Notes under the pieces: generated by a model
What the model was told of the DNA's origin: nothing
The model's input: the letters and a program-made list of their open reading frames with translations, nothing else
Databases searched by the model: none
Made by a program: the position numbers and the translations under genes
Origin: Afipia sp.
GTDB lineage: Bacteria > Pseudomonadota > Alphaproteobacteria > Rhizobiales > Xanthobacteraceae
DNA length: 64,000 nucleotides
Reading direction: 5' to 3'
Assembly (NCBI GenBank): GCA_017308595.1
Contig: JAFKER010000018.1
Coordinates: 1 to 64,000, forward strand
In this document: piece by piece, positions 44,930 to 52,533 of the stretch
Numbering within the stretch: the stretch's first letter is position 1
Layout of the letters: the number at the start of each line of letters is the position of its first letter

Positions 44930-45757
44930 TCAGGCCGCCTGGCCAAGCACCCCTTCGCCATGAACCGACAGCAGCCGGTTGGCAAAATCCGCGGCCGCCT
45001 TCACCGTCGCCTCGGAGGCTTCGCGATGCGGAGAATGGCCCGCACCGGGAATGATGGTCACATCGACCGGGCAGTAACATTCCTCCTGCGCGATCTCGAT
45101 ATGCCGCATGGTGCCGTATTGATCCTCGGCGCCCTGAATGATTTCGACCGGCACGCGCACGTAAGCGAGGGATTCCGAAATATCCCAGCGGCGGAATTCC
45201 GGATCGAGCCAGACACCCGCCCAGCCGTTGAAAGCGTTATCGACATCGTCGTGCCAGCGCGCCAGCTTTGGCTTGAGGTCGCCGGTATCGTAGTTCTGCC
45301 TTGTCTTGTTGATCGAGACGAGCCCGAAATCCTCGACCATGAAATGCGGCGCGATCAGGATGACGCCGCGCACACGATGATCCTGGATCCCGCCCGCATA
45401 GATCGTTGCGATCGACGCACCGTCGGAATGCCCGAGTAAAAGCCCGCGCCGGAAGCCGATGGCATCGAGCAGCTTCGGTAATACGTCGAGCGCTTCGATC
45501 TCCATGAAGTTGAGCGGGCGCGGCAACGTCGTTCGCAAGGAACGGCCGTAGCCCGCGCGGGAATAGACGAACACGCCTGCACCGGTTGCCGCCTGCAGTT
45601 TGTCGGGGAAGTCGCCCCACAGCCCGACCGAGCCAAGGCCTTCATGCAGCATGACAATCGTTGGCGCCTTGTCCGGCGCCGGTCCGATCATGCGGTATTC
45701 GAGTTGAGCGTCGCCGATGGCAAGTGTGCCGGAAGGTTGAAGTACCATCCTCGTCAT
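44930..45757 (-). CDS. Alpha/beta hydrolase of the box cluster
   Basis: The 275-residue hydrolase (start at ATG 45757; 45748 is possible) has the HG oxyanion-type MLHEGLGSVGLWGDFPDKL, the nucleophile elbow LLGHSDGAS with Ser, a late Asp in QGAEDQYGT and the catalytic His in PGAGHSPHREAS. It overlaps the stop of the benzoate-CoA ligase gene or nearly so, and is thus co-expressed with it. Similar hydrolases accompany box genes elsewhere; a thioesterase that recovers CoA from dead-end thioesters, or a lactone hydrolase, is suggested but not proven. Confidence 0.87.
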   Translation of the reverse strand: MTRMVLQPSGTLAIGDAQLEYRMIGPAPDKAPTIVMLHEGLGSVGLWGDFPDKLQAATGAGVFVYSRAGYGRSLRTTLPRPLNFMEIEALDVLPKLLDAIGFRRGLLLGHSDGASIATIYAGGIQDHRVRGVILIAPHFMVEDFGLVSINKTRQNYDTGDLKPKLARWHDDVDNAFNGWAGVWLDPEFRRWDISESLAYVRVPVEIIQGAEDQYGTMRHIEIAQEECYCPVDVTIIPGAGHSPHREASEATVKAAADFANRLLSVHGEGVLGQAA

Positions 45758-45767
45758 CCCCTTCTTC

Positions 45768-47330
45768 CTAGGCACGCAGCTTGAAACGCTGAATCTTTCC
45801 GGTCGCGGTCTTCGGCAAGCTCTCCACCACCTCGATCCAGCGCGGATATTTCCACGGTCCGATCTTCTGCTTGACGTGCTCCTTCAGCGCGCCGTTGAGA
45901 TCGCTCACCGCAACGCCCTGCTTCAGCACCACGAATGCCTTCGGTTTCAGAAGTCCTTCGGAATCTTCCGCAGGCACGACAGCCGCTTCCGCCACCGATG
46001 GATGCGTGATCAGCGCGCTCTCAACCTCAAACGGCGACACCCAGATGCCGGACACCTTGAACATGTCGTCCGAGCGGCCGCAGTAAGTGTAGCGGCCTTC
46101 CGCGTCGCGGATGTACTTGTCGCCGGTGCGGGTCCAGCCGCCTTCAAAGGTCTGGCGGCTTTTGCCGCGCTGATTCCAGTAGCCTTCACCTGCCGAGGGC
46201 GCATTGACGATCATCTCGCCGACTTCGCCATCCGCAACATCCGCGCCCGCATCGTTGACAAGACGCACCGTGTAACCCGGCACCGGTTTGCCCGAGGTCC
46301 CGTACTTGATGTCATCCGGCGCATTGGAGAGAAAGATGTGCAGCAGTTCGGTGGAGCCGACGCCATCGAGAATGTCGACGCCGAACCGCTGCTGCCAGCT
46401 TTGTCCGACAAGTTCAGGCAGCGCTTCGCCCGCCGATGTGCATACGCGCAGCCGCTTGGTCCGTGGCTCGTTCTTGAAAGTTTCGTCATTCAGCATCGCC
46501 GCGAACAACGTCGGCACGCCGAAGAAGATGCTGGGATCGTGCTTGCGGATCAGTTCGAACATCACCTGCGGTGTCGGGCGCTCCGGATTGAGGATGGTCG
46601 TCGCGCCGACACTCATGGGAAACGTCAGCGCATTGCCGAGACCGTAGGCGAAGAACAGTTTAGCCGCCGACAGGCCGACATCGTCCTCGCGAATCCCGAG
46701 AACCTTCTTCGCATAGGTTTCCGCGGTCGCTTCAAGATTGGAATGCAAATGGCGCACGCCTTTCGGCATGCCGGTCGAGCCTGACGAATAGAGCCAGAAG
46801 GCCGGTTCATCCGGATGGGTCGCGGCGGTTTCGAACCGGTCGTTCTCCTTGACGATTTCGTCCTTGAGCAACAGGTATCCATGCGCGTCGGCACCGGACA
46901 CCACGACATGCTCAAGATCCGGCATCCGGCCCAGCACATCCTTCACCACCGGCAGCAGCGCTTCCGAAATAAAGAGAACCCGCGCGCGGCAATCCGCCAG
47001 CACGTAGGCATATTGTTCGGCAGTCAGCAGGGTGTTGAGCGGCACCGGAATGATTCCGGCGCGGATGCTGCCAAGAAACACAATCGGAAAATCCACGGTG
47101 TCGAGCATCATCATCGCGACGCGCTCTTCCCGCCGCACGCCGAGACGCTTCAGCAAGTTCGCGAGACGGCGGGTCTGCGCCTGCAGCGCGCCATAGGTGA
47201 TTTCGGACACCGGGTCCCTGAACACCACCTTGTCGCCCCGTCCTGCGTCGACATTGCGGTCGAGCAGATAGGTCACGGCATTGTATCTGCCGGCTGAATC
47301 GCTCATGACTTCGGCCGCGATTTGGGCCAC
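45768..47330 (-). CDS. bclA: Benzoate-CoA ligase
   Basis: The 520-residue AMP-binding protein is of the benzoate-CoA ligase family: P-loop YSSGSTGMPKGVRH, FFAYGLGNALTFPMSVGA, GVGSTELLHIFLSN and the C-terminal TGDKYIRDAEG, with the catalytic Lys in LPKTATGKIQRFKLR. It activates benzoate with ATP and CoA in the cytosol, making the box substrate. It is divergent from boxR across 155 bases that contain its promoter and a palindrome. Related aryl acids could also be substrates. Confidence 0.92.
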   Translation of the reverse strand: MAQIAAEVMSDSAGRYNAVTYLLDRNVDAGRGDKVVFRDPVSEITYGALQAQTRRLANLLKRLGVRREERVAMMMLDTVDFPIVFLGSIRAGIIPVPLNTLLTAEQYAYVLADCRARVLFISEALLPVVKDVLGRMPDLEHVVVSGADAHGYLLLKDEIVKENDRFETAATHPDEPAFWLYSSGSTGMPKGVRHLHSNLEATAETYAKKVLGIREDDVGLSAAKLFFAYGLGNALTFPMSVGATTILNPERPTPQVMFELIRKHDPSIFFGVPTLFAAMLNDETFKNEPRTKRLRVCTSAGEALPELVGQSWQQRFGVDILDGVGSTELLHIFLSNAPDDIKYGTSGKPVPGYTVRLVNDAGADVADGEVGEMIVNAPSAGEGYWNQRGKSRQTFEGGWTRTGDKYIRDAEGRYTYCGRSDDMFKVSGIWVSPFEVESALITHPSVAEAAVVPAEDSEGLLKPKAFVVLKQGVAVSDLNGALKEHVKQKIGPWKYPRWIEVVESLPKTATGKIQRFKLRA

Positions 47331-47400
47331 GGCAGCGACGCTGGGCTACGGCCCAGTGCACCCTCAAACCTCACGACGCTCTCCCGCTTATTGGTCTTTA

Positions 47401-47443
47401 GAATTATAATTCATATAAAGTCACTGCCTGAACTTGCTGTCAA
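47401..47443 (-). promoter_or_regulatory. bcl promoter with a 12-bp palindrome (candidate BoxR operator)
   Basis: On the minus strand TTGACA (47443-47438) is followed after 17-18 bases by TTTATA. GAATTATAATTC (47401-47412) is a perfect palindrome at the predicted start site. It shares TGAATTATAAT with the array at the boxC promoter, read on the other strand. Confidence 0.6.
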
Positions 47444-47485
47444 CCTTTTCCGGCATTATGTTTCAGGTTCACGAGTCGAAATGGC

Positions 47486-48391
47486 ATGACCCCGCAGGCA
47501 GAACCGGAAAGCCAGTTTCTTGAACAACTTGGGCAGCGCGTCCGGACCATGCGCGCGCTACGCGGCATGTCACGTAAGGTGCTCGCCAAGGTTTCGGGAA
47601 TTTCCGAGCGCTACATTGCCCAGCTCGAAAGCGGCAAGGGCAACGTCTCCATTGTCTTGCTGCGGCGGGTCGCGGCGGCCATGGGCGCCCCTGTCGAGGA
47701 CATGATACCCACTGCGGAGACCGGCCCGGACTGGCTGGTGATCCGCGACCTGATGCGCAGCGCGACCCCGCAGCAGGTCGCCCACGCCAAGGAAATCCTC
47801 TCCGGTAATGGCGCTGCGCGCCACGGCGCTTTCGCCGGCATCGCGCTGATCGGCTTGCGCGGCGCAGGCAAATCGACTCTCGGCAAAATGCTCGCGAAGA
47901 AAATCGGCTGGACCTTTGTTGAGCTGAACAAGGACGTCGAGCAGCAGAACGGGCTGTCCGTCGCCGAGATCATCGCGCTTTACGGCCAGGAAGGTTTCCG
48001 CCGCATGGAACAGGCCGCGCTGGCGCAATTGCTCGAGCGCAAGTCGCCCGTGGTGCTGGCGACCGGCGGCGGCATCGTCTCCGAGCCGGTGACATTCGAT
48101 CTCGTGCTGTCGTCGTTCTATACGGTATGGCTGCGGGCCGCGCCGGAAGAACACATGGGACGCGTGCGCAAACAGGGCGACCTGCGGCCGATGGCCGATG
48201 ATCGCTCCGCCATGCAGGAACTGCGCACCATTCTGCTCAGCCGCGAACCGCTTTATGCACGCGCATCCGCGCAGGTCGATACCGCAGGCCTCAATGTCGA
48301 CGAAGCCGCACAGCGTCTTGCCGACACCGTTGAGCCGATTGTCGCAAAACAGTCCCAAACCGCAGCGCCCCGCGCCGTCGCCGCGCGATGA
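47486..48391 (+). CDS. boxR: BoxR-type regulator: XRE HTH fused to shikimate-kinase-like domain
   Basis: The 301-residue protein has an XRE DNA-binding domain (GMSRKVLAKVSGISERYIAQ LESGKGNVSI, residues 28-60), a linker, and a shikimate-kinase-like domain with the P-loop LIGLRGAGKSTLGKML and the ATGGGIVSEP motif. This fusion is specific to the BzdR/BoxR family, in which the kinase-like domain binds benzoyl-CoA and relieves repression of aromatic genes. It is divergent from bcl. A hypothetical gene overlaps its stop by 4 bases. Confidence 0.95.
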   Translation: MTPQAEPESQFLEQLGQRVRTMRALRGMSRKVLAKVSGISERYIAQLESGKGNVSIVLLRRVAAAMGAPVEDMIPTAETGPDWLVIRDLMRSATPQQVAHAKEILSGNGAARHGAFAGIALIGLRGAGKSTLGKMLAKKIGWTFVELNKDVEQQNGLSVAEIIALYGQEGFRRMEQAALAQLLERKSPVVLATGGGIVSEPVTFDLVLSSFYTVWLRAAPEEHMGRVRKQGDLRPMADDRSAMQELRTILLSREPLYARASAQVDTAGLNVDEAAQRLADTVEPIVAKQSQTAAPRAVAAR

Positions 48392-48909
48392 GCGCTGTTT
48401 CCGGCATCGCAATTGCCTCACCCAAACCGGTTGTATCCACGCTGGCGGACCTGCTTGCTGCACGCGGGTTCAGCGCGACAGGTATGGTTGCGATCCGCAA
48501 CACGCTGCACACCGATGATGTGTCGAACGACTTCCGCACGCTCGCCGACGTGATCGAGGCCAACGCCCTGCCGATGCTCGACCGGATGCAGGACGGACCG
48601 CGTATCGCGCACGATACGCTGGTGCTGTCGTTCGCCGCCCTCGACAACGCGCGCGCACGGCTGACGGGCTTTCGCCGCTTCCTGATGCGGCGCGAAGGCA
48701 TCGTGCCGACGGACATCGTTTACGACTATGACGCCGCACACCTTCTGCACGCCTTCATCGCCCGCGCACAGACGCCGGTGTTCTATGATGCGTTCGATGA
48801 AGATGGGCTGGACGATCTGATCGGCAAGCTTGTGGTGCATTGGCCGCTGCCGCTGGAGCGGGATATTCTCAGGGCAGACGACACGGGACTGACGGTCGCC
48901 GCCAGCTAG
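48388..48909 (+). CDS. Hypothetical protein coupled to boxR, 173 residues
   Basis: The start ATGA overlaps the boxR stop, so translation is coupled. I do not recognise the family. The protein is soluble, with no signal peptide; it has a predicted helical N-terminal part (STLADLLAARGFSATGMVAIRNT), a central segment LVLSFAALDNARARLTGFRR and an acidic YDAFDEDGLDDLIGKLVVHW. Codon use and GC are like its neighbours. It could be a ligand-sensing or nuclease-like accessory, but no catalytic motif is seen. Its stop overlaps the stop of livF by 4 bases on the other strand. Confidence 0.8.
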   Translation: MSAVSGIAIASPKPVVSTLADLLAARGFSATGMVAIRNTLHTDDVSNDFRTLADVIEANALPMLDRMQDGPRIAHDTLVLSFAALDNARARLTGFRRFLMRREGIVPTDIVYDYDAAHLLHAFIARAQTPVFYDAFDEDGLDDLIGKLVVHWPLPLERDILRADDTGLTVAAS

Positions 48910-49616
48910 ACCCCCAGATGCTGTTCCAGCAGATCCTGCTTCTGCGCCAGTTCGGCAGGTGACCCGTCGAACACGATTGTCCCCTTCGACAGCATCACCA
49001 TGCGATCGGCGATCCGGGACAGCGAGCGGAAATCCTTGTCGACCACCACGGTGGCAACGCCTTCGCCACGAATGATGCCAAGCGTTTTCCAGATATCCTT
49101 TGCCACCAGCGGCGCGAGACCTTCGGTCGCCTCATCGATCAGGATCAGATCGGGATTGGTCATCAGCGCGCGCCCGATGGTGAGCATCTGCTGTTCACCG
49201 CCGGACAACTGATGACCACCGTTCCCGCGGCGCGCATGAAGACGCGGAAACAGCTCGTAGACTTTTTCCAGCGTCCAGACCTTGCGCCCATCGACACCGG
49301 GCCGCGCCGCCATGACGAGATTTTCGACCACCGACAGCGAGCCGAACACGCCGCGTCCTTCCGGCACCAGCGCGACGCCTGCACGCGCGATCGCTTCAGG
49401 CGCCGCACGCATGATGTCCTGGCCGTTGAGATGAATCTGCCCGCGCCGCTCTGTAACGAGACCCATCAGCGAACGCAGCAGCGTCGTCTTGCCCATGCCG
49501 TTGCGGCCGAGCAGCGCCACCTGCTCACCTTTCCTGATCGAGAAGCCGATGCCATGCAGCACCTGCCCCGCGCCGTAGAACGCTTCGAGCTTCCGCACGT
49601 CGAGAAGTGCGCTCAT
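48906..49616 (-). CDS. ABC transporter ATP-binding protein, LivF type
   Basis: The 236-residue ATPase has Walker A GRNGMGKTT, signature LSGGEQQ and Walker B LILIDEATEG. ARPGVDGRKVW and the LivF-type MGLVTERRG insert place it in the hydrophobic amino acid transporter family, in which some members import benzoate, phenylacetate or related aromatics. Its stop overlaps the boxR-linked gene. livG overlaps its start by 4 bases. The box context favours an aromatic acid as substrate. Confidence 0.93.
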   Translation of the reverse strand: MSALLDVRKLEAFYGAGQVLHGIGFSIRKGEQVALLGRNGMGKTTLLRSLMGLVTERRGQIHLNGQDIMRAAPEAIARAGVALVPEGRGVFGSLSVVENLVMAARPGVDGRKVWTLEKVYELFPRLHARRGNGGHQLSGGEQQMLTIGRALMTNPDLILIDEATEGLAPLVAKDIWKTLGIIRGEGVATVVVDKDFRSLSRIADRMVMLSKGTIVFDGSPAELAQKQDLLEQHLGV

Positions 49617-50377
49617 GCCGCATCCTCCTCGTTTCCGAGATAGGCAAGCCGCACCGCCGGGTCGATACGCACATCCTGCGGCAGGCCGCTGGCGATGACA
49701 TGACCGTCCGCCATCACGGTGAGGCGATCCGCCAGTTCGAACACCGCATCCATATCGTGCTCGACCACCAGCACGGCCCGGCCCTTTTTCAGCGATGCGA
49801 TCAGATCGACCATCTTGCGCGCTTCGGATTGCCCCATTCCGGCAAGCGGCTCATCGAGCAGAATGATGCGCGGCTCCGTCGCCAGCACCATCGCGATCTC
49901 AAGCTGGCGCTGTTCGCCGTGCGACAGATGCATGGCGGTGATCTGCGCACGCGCGGTCAACCCGGCCTGCTCCAACGCCTCGCGGGTACGGCGATTGACG
50001 TCTGCATCGGACGTCACGTTACCGAACATTTTCAACGGTGATGCGGCATGCGCCTGCGCCGCCAGCCGCACATTTTCCTGCGCGCTGAACTGCGGGAAGA
50101 TCGTGGTCTTCTGATAGGAGCGGCCTAGGCCTGAACGTGCACGGCGATCGGGCGCCAAACGTGTGATGTCGTTCGCGCCCAGCATGATTTCGCCCGCGCT
50201 GACAGACAGGTCACCGGACAACAGGTTGATCAGCGTCGACTTGCCCGCGCCGTTCGGCCCGATCACGGCATGAATCTCGCCGGTGTGAATATCCAGCGAC
50301 ACATCGGACACAGCCGTGAGACCGCCGAAATGCTTCTTCAGACCGATGGCGCGAAGCGCAATAGCCGGATCAGCCAT
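49613..50377 (-). CDS. ABC transporter ATP-binding protein, LivG type
   Basis: From ATG 50377 the protein has 254 residues, with Walker A GPNGAGKSTLINLLSGDL, signature LSHGEQRQLEIAMVL and Walker B RIILLDEPLAGM, the LivG pattern. The open frame runs to 50482 but the extra residues come from a palindromic repeat, so I prefer the internal start. It is coupled to livF by ATGA and overlaps the end of livM by 8 bases. It pairs with LivF to energise uptake. Confidence 0.92.
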   Translation of the reverse strand: MADPAIALRAIGLKKHFGGLTAVSDVSLDIHTGEIHAVIGPNGAGKSTLINLLSGDLSVSAGEIMLGANDITRLAPDRRARSGLGRSYQKTTIFPQFSAQENVRLAAQAHAASPLKMFGNVTSDADVNRRTREALEQAGLTARAQITAMHLSHGEQRQLEIAMVLATEPRIILLDEPLAGMGQSEARKMVDLIASLKKGRAVLVVEHDMDAVFELADRLTVMADGHVIASGLPQDVRIDPAVRLAYLGNEEDAA

Positions 50378-51437
50378 GTCCAGCCTCCTTCGCATCGTCA
50401 TTGCGAGCGGACCGAAGCAAGCCACCTTTAGAAAGAATGGATTGCTTCGTCGCTGCGCTCCTCGCAATGACGGGAGACGCATCCTTCTCCGGTAACACCA
50501 TCTTCAGAAGATCGCGCACACCATTGGGCAGCGCCAGAACGATCAGAATGATGACAAGCCCCTCGACGAGCTTCCAGTGTTCGGTGGCCGCCTTCAAGAC
50601 CTCCTCAAGTCCGATCAGCACCAGCGCGCCAACCAGCGGCCCGGCCACTGACCGCTGACCGCCGATCAGCACCATCACAAGCACCGTGGCTGAAAGGTGC
50701 CAGCCCAGCATCTGCGGCGCGACAAAGCCAAACTGCGCGGCGGAAAAATATCCGGCAACACCCGCAATCGCGCCGGAGATCACAAACGCTGTCAGCCGGA
50801 CGCGAAACACCGGAAAGCCGAGCGCGCGGGCGCGGCGTTCATTGTCGCGCGCGGCCGCCAGAGCATGACCGAACGGCGAACGCACAATCGTCGTCAGAAG
50901 CGCGATCACGGCGACCAGAACAGCGAGGACGACGAAATAATACGTCAGCGGCTTTTCGAGATCGAACAACGTGATGTTGCCCAGCATCATCGACGGCTTG
51001 TTGTAGATGAAGGCACCGTCCGATCCGCCGGCGAACTTGCTGTCATGGAACAGGAAGAACAGCATCTCGCCGAACGCCAACGTCACCATGATGAAATAGA
51101 TGCCGCGCGTACGCAGCGCGAGCGATCCGATGACCGCGGCGGCGGCGGCGGAGGCCGCGACCGCAAGCGGCAGCGTCCACCACAGCGAGGCGGGATCATA
51201 TTTCGGAGAGGCAAGCGCCAGCACGTAGCCCGCGATGCCGAAGAACGCCGCATGGCACAGGCTCACCAGCCCGCCATAGCCAACCACAAGATTGAGCGAC
51301 ATCGCCAGGACGCCCATCAGCAGCGTCTTGCTGGCGAATTGCACATAATAAGTCGGCACGACGAAAGGTAGCGCGATGGCGAGCGCGAGCAGGACCCCGG
51401 GGGCAAGCCACATGCGCTGGTGATGTTTCTCGGCCAT
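50370..51437 (-). CDS. ABC transporter permease, LivM type
   Basis: The 355-residue permease has the LivM pattern MSLNLVVGYGGLVSLCHAAFFGIAGY near residue 45, with about ten membrane helices and a late GVRDLLKMVLP. The last 30 or so residues (VIARSAATKQSI, LLRSARNDD) are encoded by a palindromic repeat rather than by ancestral livM sequence, so the true C-terminus of the ancestor was shorter. The tail is cytoplasmic and probably harmless. Together with LivH it forms the membrane channel. Confidence 0.92.
   Translation of the reverse strand: MAEKHHQRMWLAPGVLLALAIALPFVVPTYYVQFASKTLLMGVLAMSLNLVVGYGGLVSLCHAAFFGIAGYVLALASPKYDPASLWWTLPLAVAASAAAAAVIGSLALRTRGIYFIMVTLAFGEMLFFLFHDSKFAGGSDGAFIYNKPSMMLGNITLFDLEKPLTYYFVVLAVLVAVIALLTTIVRSPFGHALAAARDNERRARALGFPVFRVRLTAFVISGAIAGVAGYFSAAQFGFVAPQMLGWHLSATVLVMVLIGGQRSVAGPLVGALVLIGLEEVLKAATEHWKLVEGLVIILIVLALPNGVRDLLKMVLPEKDASPVIARSAATKQSILSKGGLLRSARNDDAKEAGHG
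50396..50472. repeat. Palindromic repeat, type 4, inside the end of livM
   Basis: Ends CGTCATTGCGAG (50396-50407) and CTCGCAATGACG (50461-50472) are perfectly inverted, with an inner GAAGCAAGCC / GGATTGCTTC pair. The repeat belongs to the well-known family whose translation gives ARSAATKQSI-like peptides. Here it is translated as part of LivM. Confidence 0.9.
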
Positions 51438-51442
51438 GCGCG

Positions 51443-52315
51443 TTAGACCTCCCGCCGCCCGAGAATGCCGTTCGGTCTCCAGAGCAGAACTGCGGCCATC
51501 AGCACATAGATCAACACGCTCGACACGCTCGGGAAGAATACCTTGCCGAACGTATCGGTCAGACCGATCAGCAACGCGCCGATGGCTGCGCCGCCGATCG
51601 AACCGATGCCCCCAAGCACCACGACGACGAAGGACAGAATAAGCATGCTGTCGCCCATGCCGGGATAGACGGTCGACACCGGCGCAACGATAATGCCGGC
51701 AAGCGCAGCAAGCGCGATGCCGACTGCGAACACGTAACGGTTCACGGTGTCGAAATTGATGCCAAGGGTCCGCGTCATCTCGCGGTTCTCCGCGCCAGCG
51801 CGCACGATCATCCCGATCTTGGTGCGGGTAATCACCAGATAGATGATGACCGCCGCCACCAGACAGAACGCACAGATCGCGAGGCGATAAACGGGATAGG
51901 ACAGATTGTCAGTGAGCTGGATCGCGCCGCGCAATCCTTCCGGCGGCAGCACCGAATGGACATCCTTGCCGAACAGCAATTGCCTGACTTCGTCGATGAC
52001 AAGGATCAGGCCGAACGACAGCAGCACCTGAACCAGATGATCGCGGCCGTAAAGCCTGCGGATGAAGACATTCTCCAGCAGCAGGCCCACGACAAAGGCA
52101 ATGGCGACGCCTCCGGCGAGGGCCACCCAGAAACTGCCGGTGTAAGCTGCGATCCAATAGGCCAGATACGCACCCAGCATGTAAAAAGCGCCGTGCGCCA
52201 GATTGATCACGCCGAGGATGCCGAACACCAGCGTCAAGCCGCTGGCGACCAGAAACAGGACCATCCCATACTGAATGGCATTCAGAAGCTGAACGCCGAG
52301 GGTTACGAGGTCCAT
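51443..52315 (-). CDS. ABC transporter permease, LivH type
   Basis: The 290-residue protein has eight membrane helices and the LivH signatures LVFGILGVINLAHGAFYMLGAYL and GAENREMTRTLGINFDTVNRYVFAVG. A near-terminal VLGGIGSIGGAAIGALLIG matches the family. The gene lies 5 bases ahead of livM on the minus strand, so they are co-transcribed. It is separated from the substrate-binding gene by a palindromic repeat. Confidence 0.93.
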   Translation of the reverse strand: MDLVTLGVQLLNAIQYGMVLFLVASGLTLVFGILGVINLAHGAFYMLGAYLAYWIAAYTGSFWVALAGGVAIAFVVGLLLENVFIRRLYGRDHLVQVLLSFGLILVIDEVRQLLFGKDVHSVLPPEGLRGAIQLTDNLSYPVYRLAICAFCLVAAVIIYLVITRTKIGMIVRAGAENREMTRTLGINFDTVNRYVFAVGIALAALAGIIVAPVSTVYPGMGDSMLILSFVVVVLGGIGSIGGAAIGALLIGLTDTFGKVFFPSVSSVLIYVLMAAVLLWRPNGILGRREV

Positions 52316-52360
52316 TCACTATATCCCGTCAGAAAAAGCGGCATGAACTACATACACAAT

Positions 52361-52483
52361 GTCGTCCCCGCGAGGGCGGGGACCCATACTCCCTGAATCC
52401 GCGCTTCCCGCAAATATGCTGATGCCGATTCCATGTAAACCGTCAGCCACGGTGGTTATGGTCCCCGCCTTCGCGGGGACGAC
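52361..52483. repeat. Palindromic intergenic repeat, type 5
   Basis: GTCGTCCCCGCGAGGGCGGGGAC (about 52361-52383) is inverted as GTCCCCGCCTTCGCGGGGACGAC (52461-52483), with a 77-base spacer. Each arm is also a hairpin by itself. It lies between the livH and substrate-binding protein genes and may reduce or stabilise the messenger, as such repeats often do between ABC binding-protein and permease genes. Confidence 0.85.
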
Positions 52484-52533
52484 ATCCAGTGAAAAACCGC
52501 AGCCCGTTTTGAGCGCGTCGACCGGCCAGAGCC

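Noticed and set aside
50378-50482. Longer N-terminus for LivG
   Set aside because: The extension is the translation of a palindromic repeat; ATG 50377 matches the family start.
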